NCBI GenBank assembly: GCA_025201865.1
Contig: MU603199.1
Span: 1 to 10,361 of the forward strand
Length of the DNA: 10,361 nucleotides
Source of the DNA: Ramicandelaber brevisporus
Taxonomy: Eukaryota; Kickxellomycota; Ramicandelaberales; Ramicandelaberaceae
Reading direction: 5' to 3'
The notes beneath the pieces were generated by a model that did not search any database, was not told where the DNA came from, and saw only the letters and a program-made list of their open reading frames with translations. Shown here one piece after another: positions 6,684 to 10,361 of the stretch; the first letter of the stretch is position 1, and the number at the start of each line of letters is the position of its first letter. The translations under genes were made by a program, and so were the position numbers.

Positions 6684-8183
6684 ATGTCGAAGCGTCAAGT
6701 TTACTACGCAGCCAGTTTGGCTGCTATTGGCGGGTTCCTGTATGGCTACGACCAAGGTGTTATGGGCTCCTTGCTGGCCATCGCCCCTTTCCGCGACTAT
6801 TTTGACCACCCCACAGCCACTATCCGTGGGCTGATTGTCTCTGCGTTCACTCTCGGTGCCTTCCTGGGCTCGCTCGGTGCTGGTCCACTCACCGAGCGTG
6901 TCGGTCGTCGTCGCACCATCATCATCGCTGCCGTCTTGTTCACATTTGGCGGCATTCTCCAGACCGCCGCCGTTAACCGCGGGATGCTCATTGCCGGTCG
7001 CATCATCTCCGGCTTGGGTGTTGGCAAATTGTCCATGTCAGTGCCGCTGTTCCAGTCCGAGATTGCTCCCAAAGAGATTCGTGGCCGACTAATCTCGACC
7101 CAGCAGTTTGCTATTACGGTCGGTATCGCAGTGTCGTTCTGGATTGATTACGGTTTCTCTCAGATCAAGGACTCGCAGGCTTCATGGCGTGCCCCGCTTG
7201 GATTGCAAGTCGTGCCTGCTGTCATTTTGGGCATCGGAATGTGGTTCATGCCAGAGTCGCCGCGCTGGCTCATTGACAACGGCCGTGAGGACGATGCTCG
7301 CGCCGTGCTGGTCCGCTTGCGTACTGCTGACAACCGTCTAAACCCTGAAGTCGAGGCCGAGTTTGAAGAAATCCGCCAGTACCTGATCAACGAGCGCGAG
7401 ACATCTGTGCGTAGCTACTCTGAGCTGTTCCGTCCACAGCTACGCCGCCGCACAGTTTTGGGTCTGGGTATTCAAGCCATGCAGCAGCTCACCGGTATCA
7501 ACGTCATCATGTACTATGCGCCGTATATCTTCCTGCAAGCCGGTCTCGCCAGTGTCTCGAGCTCGCTGCTTGCCCAAGGCATCAACGGTGTCATCAACAT
7601 GGGCATGACCATCCCCGCAATCCTGTACGTTGACCGCTGGGGCCGCCGTCCAACGCTCATGTCCGGCTCATTTGTCATGGGTGCCGCCTACTTGGTCATT
7701 GGCTCAGTAATGGGTGCATTGGGCAAAGAAGCTATCAGCGAAGAAACTGGCGACGTCATCATGAAGATGTCCAGTCACGCTGCCATGTACACCTGCATCG
7801 TCTTTGTCTACGTCTTTGTCGCCGGCTTCGCGTACTCGTGGGGTCCGGTTGGCTGGATCTACCCTGCCGAAATCTACCCGCTGCATATTCGCTCCAAGGC
7901 CACATCGCTGACCACCGCGTCGAACTGGCTGTTCAACTTTGCAATTGGTCAGATTGCGCCAATTCTGATGGAGTCAATCACTTGGAAGCTGTACATGATC
8001 TTCATGGCGCTTAACTGGGGCTCTGGCTTGCTCGTGTGGAAGTTTTATCCAGAAACTAAAGGCAAGTCGCTTGAGAAGGACATGGACCAGGTGTTTGGAC
8101 ATGTGCCGCAAATTGGAGAGGAGCAGCATATTGAATCATCGCCTGATCTCAAGAAGGAAGTTGCTCATACAGATAGTGATTAA
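6684..8183 (+). CDS. MFS sugar/H+ symporter, fungal monosaccharide transporter
   Basis: This is a 12-helix plasma-membrane sugar transporter of the major facilitator superfamily. All hallmark motifs are present: GGFLYGYDQG in TM1 (16-25), where Asp23 matches the proton-coupling Asp of XylE and plant STP symporters; ERVGRR after TM2 (71-76); EIRGRL then QQ (131-141); PESPRWL after TM6 (190-196); QQLTGINVIMYY in TM7 (267-278), which supplies sugar-binding Gln/Asn; DRWGRRP after TM8 (317-323); WGPVGWIYPAEIYP in TM10 (386-399); SNW in TM11 (413-415); and PETKGKSLE after TM12 (456-464). At 499 aa it is slightly short, with a brief cytosolic N-terminus and an acidic C-terminal tail. SEIAPKEIRGRL and SFWIDYG are typical of fungal glucose/monosaccharide transporters, but the substrate (glucose, xylose or another hexose) cannot be read from the sequence. 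GC-ending codons are used more than in kinesin, which suggests high expression. G at -3 supports the start. Confidence 0.97.
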   Translation: MSKRQVYYAASLAAIGGFLYGYDQGVMGSLLAIAPFRDYFDHPTATIRGLIVSAFTLGAFLGSLGAGPLTERVGRRRTIIIAAVLFTFGGILQTAAVNRGMLIAGRIISGLGVGKLSMSVPLFQSEIAPKEIRGRLISTQQFAITVGIAVSFWIDYGFSQIKDSQASWRAPLGLQVVPAVILGIGMWFMPESPRWLIDNGREDDARAVLVRLRTADNRLNPEVEAEFEEIRQYLINERETSVRSYSELFRPQLRRRTVLGLGIQAMQQLTGINVIMYYAPYIFLQAGLASVSSSLLAQGINGVINMGMTIPAILYVDRWGRRPTLMSGSFVMGAAYLVIGSVMGALGKEAISEETGDVIMKMSSHAAMYTCIVFVYVFVAGFAYSWGPVGWIYPAEIYPLHIRSKATSLTTASNWLFNFAIGQIAPILMESITWKLYMIFMALNWGSGLLVWKFYPETKGKSLEKDMDQVFGHVPQIGEEQHIESSPDLKKEVAHTDSD

Positions 8184-8330
8184 TCCGCTCTAAACATCTA
8201 ACCATATTGTAACCTAATCATCTTTACGTTTAATTCAAGTTAGTTTAAGTCAGTATAATTCGAGTTAGTGTATGTTCGTAGCCTACTGTATTGACTAGTA
8301 AGTTGGAAGTTGGAACAGGCAGACAGAACG

Positions 8331-8438
8331 CCGCAGCAACCGCAGTCGGATAAACAAAGAAATAAAAAAATAGTACCACGTCCAGATGAACACCGTGTAC
8401 TCTTGAGTCTGGTGCCGTGGTTACTGCGGTTGCTGCGG
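8331..8438 (+). repeat. Long inverted repeat (16-bp perfect outer stem) between transporter and F-box gene
   Basis: Positions 8331-8346 are the exact reverse complement of 8423-8438, with 76 nt between. Inside, 8375-8380 pairs with 8416-8421 and 8382-8386 with 8408-8412, so a single composite hairpin of about 108 nt can form. The unpaired left part of the loop is A-rich and holds AATAAA. It could shape the 3' end of the transporter mRNA, be a small foldback-element remnant, or be a structured RNA. No target-site duplication is visible at its edges. Confidence 0.75.
8361..8366 (+). terminator. AATAAA polyadenylation signal of the transporter gene
   Basis: This is the only plus-strand AATAAA seen between the transporter stop and the next gene, 178 nt after the stop, inside the hairpin loop. 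The spacer before it (8184-8330) is AT-rich with GTTAGTTTAAGT-like degenerate repeats and holds nothing else recognisable. Confidence 0.45.
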
Positions 8439-8468
8439 GTAAAACGGGGAAGGTGGAGAGGAGCTTGC

Positions 8469-8474
8469 TATAAA
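8469..8474 (+). promoter_or_regulatory. TATA box candidate for the F-box/LRR gene
   Basis: TATAAA lies 83 bp upstream of the ATG and 31 bp after the hairpin, which fits a core promoter in the remaining spacer. If it is used, the mRNA leader is short, about 30-55 nt. Confidence 0.4.
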
Positions 8475-8556
8475 CCTTACAGAGCACAGTTATGCAAAAG
8501 AAAGTAGAAACCTGGTCGTTCCTGATCTCCAAACACTACTTCTACACTTCCAAAAT

Positions 8557-9972
8557 ATGAGCCTTGAGTACCTACCATACGACTTGCTCGAGCTGCTAAT
8601 ACAGCAATACCTCCTGAATCGTCAGCGGGTTGCACTCGCCAGTCTTCACAGCAATCTGCACAATGTCTGCCAGGTGTTCCTTTACCGCACCATCGGTGGC
8701 TATTACGGATGTCCAAGTAGCAATATAGTGTTGGCCAAGTACGGGCATCATGTCCGTCGGTACATTCTCTGCCGTCGCTACCACGAAAGCATGTTCAGGG
8801 TGATCAGGAACTGTCGGGACGTTCGAGTTTTGCAAATCGACCCACTGCATGATCCCAACGAAACGCTACCTGCTCATCCAAAGCTGCCAAACGTTAAGGA
8901 TCCCGACGTGTTTCCGCATTTGACAACGCTGACTTTCTTCACGACTATTGGGGCCGACCTGGAGTTGAAGCATGCAAAGCAATTGGTTGTGCCGCGTTTG
9001 GAATACATCAAGATATCGAGAGTTGCTGAGACTGTGAACGTTGATGAGATTGTATCCCTGTTGAAAGATGCTGGCAATCTGAAGCAGCTGATTCTTGGGG
9101 AAATTAACCAACTCGGTACATTGATGGAGAAGATTGTCATTGACTCAATGGCTTGCACACTCCAGACTTTGGATATCTCACTGCAGCATTCAGGTAAAGC
9201 GAATGGCTACTCACATTTATTTGGCTCGAAAGTGCGGTTTCCTGCTCTCAAGTCGCTGACACTTCCAGCATGCTGCGAGGACCGCTATTCGACAAGGACT
9301 AGCATTCAGCTGAATCCTCAGCAGCAATTCTCAAGAGTGCAGCATCTCAAGGTGAGGACCAATAGTCCCTGCTGCGCTTCAGATGGTTCATCATCCACGA
9401 GACGAGGGTATAGCCCTCAAGATGCCCTGGAAGTCATATGGTCGGCTCTTTGGCCACAGGTCAGCCATCTTGAAATCGATTTTGGATGCGATCCAGCTCG
9501 CTTCGCAGAGGTTGCTGCCAACTTCCCGCTGCTGCGTAAGCTCAACGTGATTCTTGGAGAAAACTCTGAAATCCGTGATCCAGTGGAGATTTGGCCGTTC
9601 TTAACCAGCTTCCGCCATGTCGAGGACATTACCATCTACTGGCGATTTGCAAAGCAGTTTGGTATCGTGACGAATGACAAGCCGAAGCCGATGGTTGCAC
9701 CAAAGATTCGAAAGCTGCGCATTGAGGGAACTCCGGTGCCATCGTCGATAATGGTAGAGCTGCTCATGTGTCCATCTTTGCAAGAGCTTGACGCGTATCC
9801 GCCATCGTATACATTCTTGGTTTCAATGCTCGAGCAGAAGAAGAAAGAAGGTGTATACAGCTCACTCAAGGTGTACTTTGTACCGTATAGCCGCAATGAA
9901 CGCGTTGAGCAGTCCAAACTGATGGACTTTTTACCCCGATGCATAGTGGCAAGAAATGGATATTATTATTAA
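8557..9972 (+). CDS. F-box-like/leucine-rich-repeat protein, probable SCF substrate receptor
   Basis: The 471-aa single frame starts with an F-box-like motif (about 3-45): LEYLPYDLLELLIQQYLL, then ALASLHSNLHNVCQVFLYRTIGGYYG. This has the LPxDLLxxI start, the Ala-Leu-Ala-Ser core and the C-x4-LYR ending common in fungal F-box proteins. Irregular leucine-rich strands follow at roughly 30-50-residue spacing: FPHLTTLTFF (119), VPRLEYIKIS (145), NLKQLIL (174), LQTLDISL (202), FPALKSLTLP (228), VQHLKV (261), VSHLEIDFG (302), FPLLRKLNV (323), VEDITIYW (355), IRKLRIEG (384) and CPSLQELDAY (405). In the family, the F-box binds Skp1 and the repeats choose targets for ubiquitination. The target is unknown. 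The repeats are divergent, so the fold assignment is firmer than the SCF role. The C-terminus ends in YYY. The first ATG has A at -3. Confidence 0.82.
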   Translation: MSLEYLPYDLLELLIQQYLLNRQRVALASLHSNLHNVCQVFLYRTIGGYYGCPSSNIVLAKYGHHVRRYILCRRYHESMFRVIRNCRDVRVLQIDPLHDPNETLPAHPKLPNVKDPDVFPHLTTLTFFTTIGADLELKHAKQLVVPRLEYIKISRVAETVNVDEIVSLLKDAGNLKQLILGEINQLGTLMEKIVIDSMACTLQTLDISLQHSGKANGYSHLFGSKVRFPALKSLTLPACCEDRYSTRTSIQLNPQQQFSRVQHLKVRTNSPCCASDGSSSTRRGYSPQDALEVIWSALWPQVSHLEIDFGCDPARFAEVAANFPLLRKLNVILGENSEIRDPVEIWPFLTSFRHVEDITIYWRFAKQFGIVTNDKPKPMVAPKIRKLRIEGTPVPSSIMVELLMCPSLQELDAYPPSYTFLVSMLEQKKKEGVYSSLKVYFVPYSRNERVEQSKLMDFLPRCIVARNGYYY

Positions 9973-10149
9973 AAAAACATTATTTTATATTGATTGCAAT
10001 TAAGCGATAGAGCCAACTTTAGCAAAACGTCATTGTTTGCGGGCCGCATATTGACATTCTTTTGCCTAAGTCAATGGTGCCATAAACTTACTCCCGAAGT
10101 CCATCATACCAGCACCATTCTCGCTTCATTCATCCTCCAGTCTTCCCTT

Positions 10150-10189
10150 TTGAAGACTTAATATTATTACGTCATTGTAAGTCTTTCAA
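10150..10189. promoter_or_regulatory. Inverted repeat presenting a CRE-like TTACGTCA in its loop
   Basis: Left arm 10150-10160 pairs with right arm 10178-10189 over 11 bp with a single bulged T (10186). The 17-nt loop holds TTACGTCA (10167-10174), the preferred ATF/CREB-type half-palindrome. As DNA it could be a composite bZIP operator; as RNA it could be a 3'-UTR hairpin of the F-box gene, about 180 nt after its stop. Confidence 0.45.
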
Positions 10190-10210
10190 TGCCAGTCGAT
10201 TATTTTTTGA

Positions 10211-10360
10211 TCATATTCTTTGGATCGCACGATGACGTACTTGAGTGTAGTTGTAGCTCTCACAGTCATCCTTTTCTTTGACGATTCTCACATAATAGCT
10301 GCTCAGAGATAAGGAGGCTCTTACAACCTTATATTGATGGTGGTAAAAGTCTCCCTCGAC
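10211..10360 (-). CDS. Possible C-terminal end of a minus-strand gene entering from the right (doubtful)
   Basis: From the window edge the minus strand is open for 49 codons to TGA at 10213-10211. The composition is protein-like (for example YKVVRASLSLSSYYVRIVKEK at the middle) but matches no family I recognise. GTACGT at 10240-10235 could be a splice donor, in which case the frame would not end here. A frame this long arises by chance fairly often in AT-rich DNA, and plus-strand ORFs overlap it. Confidence 0.25.
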   Translation of the reverse strand, partial: VEGDFYHHQYKVVRASLSLSSYYVRIVKEKDDCESYNYTQVRHRAIQRI

Positions 10361-10361
10361 T

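Larger units (their letters stand above)
9973..10361. other. AT-rich right-hand spacer with TGACGT motifs, a hairpin and possible gene edges
   Basis: There is no confident gene in these 389 bp. The decamer ACGTCATTGT occurs twice (10027-10036 and 10169-10178), and TGACGTAC lies at 10233-10240. All contain the CRE/ATF half-site TGACGT on one strand. A plus-strand ATG at 10337 opens a frame (MVVKVSLD) that runs off the window. ATG at 10232 opens a 26-codon, signal-peptide-like ORF ending at 10312. A minus-strand frame (10211-10360) competes with both. There is no AATAAA after the F-box stop. Confidence 0.5.

Noticed and set aside
6081-6834. Short plus-strand ORFs upstream of and into the transporter
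   Set aside because: Their Thr/His/Ser/Pro-rich products come directly from CTCA and pyrimidine repeats. They could at most be upstream ORFs of the leader.
8331-8438. Calling the inverted repeat a MITE
   Set aside because: There is no target-site duplication at the arm ends, and a single copy in the window is not enough. It is kept as an unclassified hairpin.

Overview
The window looks like nuclear DNA of a fungus with few introns, probably an early-diverging lineage. A placement such as Kickxellomycotina/Zoopagomycota is only a guess. Reasons: the conventional kinesin has the fungal-type neck and an IAK-like tail; there is a fungal-type monosaccharide transporter of the major facilitator superfamily (MFS) and an F-box/leucine-rich-repeat protein; all four complete, recognisable genes are single uninterrupted frames; and the spacers hold AATAAA and TATA-type signals. 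One gene, an RNase P/MRP subunit of the Rpp40 family, is absent from budding yeast.

Layout. 1-206 (+) is the 3' end of a SPRY-domain gene resembling the Rsp5 adaptors Ssh4/Ear1, ending in a PPLY motif. It converges, across an 86-bp AT-rich spacer with two plus-strand AATAAA signals, on a minus-strand block. That block holds an unrecognised 195-aa ORF (293-880) whose ATG overlaps, as ATGA, the stop codon of the kinesin-1 heavy chain (877-4059). A 711-bp, strand-asymmetric spacer full of short repeats separates kinesin from the divergent Rpp40 gene (4771-5973, +). Next come a 710-bp spacer with CTCA-type period-8 repeats and pyrimidine tracts, the sugar transporter (6684-8183, +), a 373-bp spacer with a long hairpin around an AATAAA and then a TATA box, the F-box/LRR gene (8557-9972, +), and a 389-bp tail with CRE-like motifs, a hairpin and a doubtful minus-strand ORF end.

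The genes do not form an obvious pathway. They are housekeeping or trafficking functions: endosomal cargo ubiquitination, microtubule transport, tRNA/rRNA processing, sugar uptake and probable SCF substrate recognition. A functional link between the Ssh4/Ear1-like adaptor and the transporter is possible but not supported by position.

Most worth checking: the stop-start overlap behind kinesin with its Cys-cluster ORF, the 16-bp inverted repeat enclosing the only AATAAA between two tandem genes, the 8-bp-period repeats shared by separate leaders, and the hairpin presenting a CRE-like site at the right end. No mobile element, CRISPR array, tRNA or rRNA was recognised.
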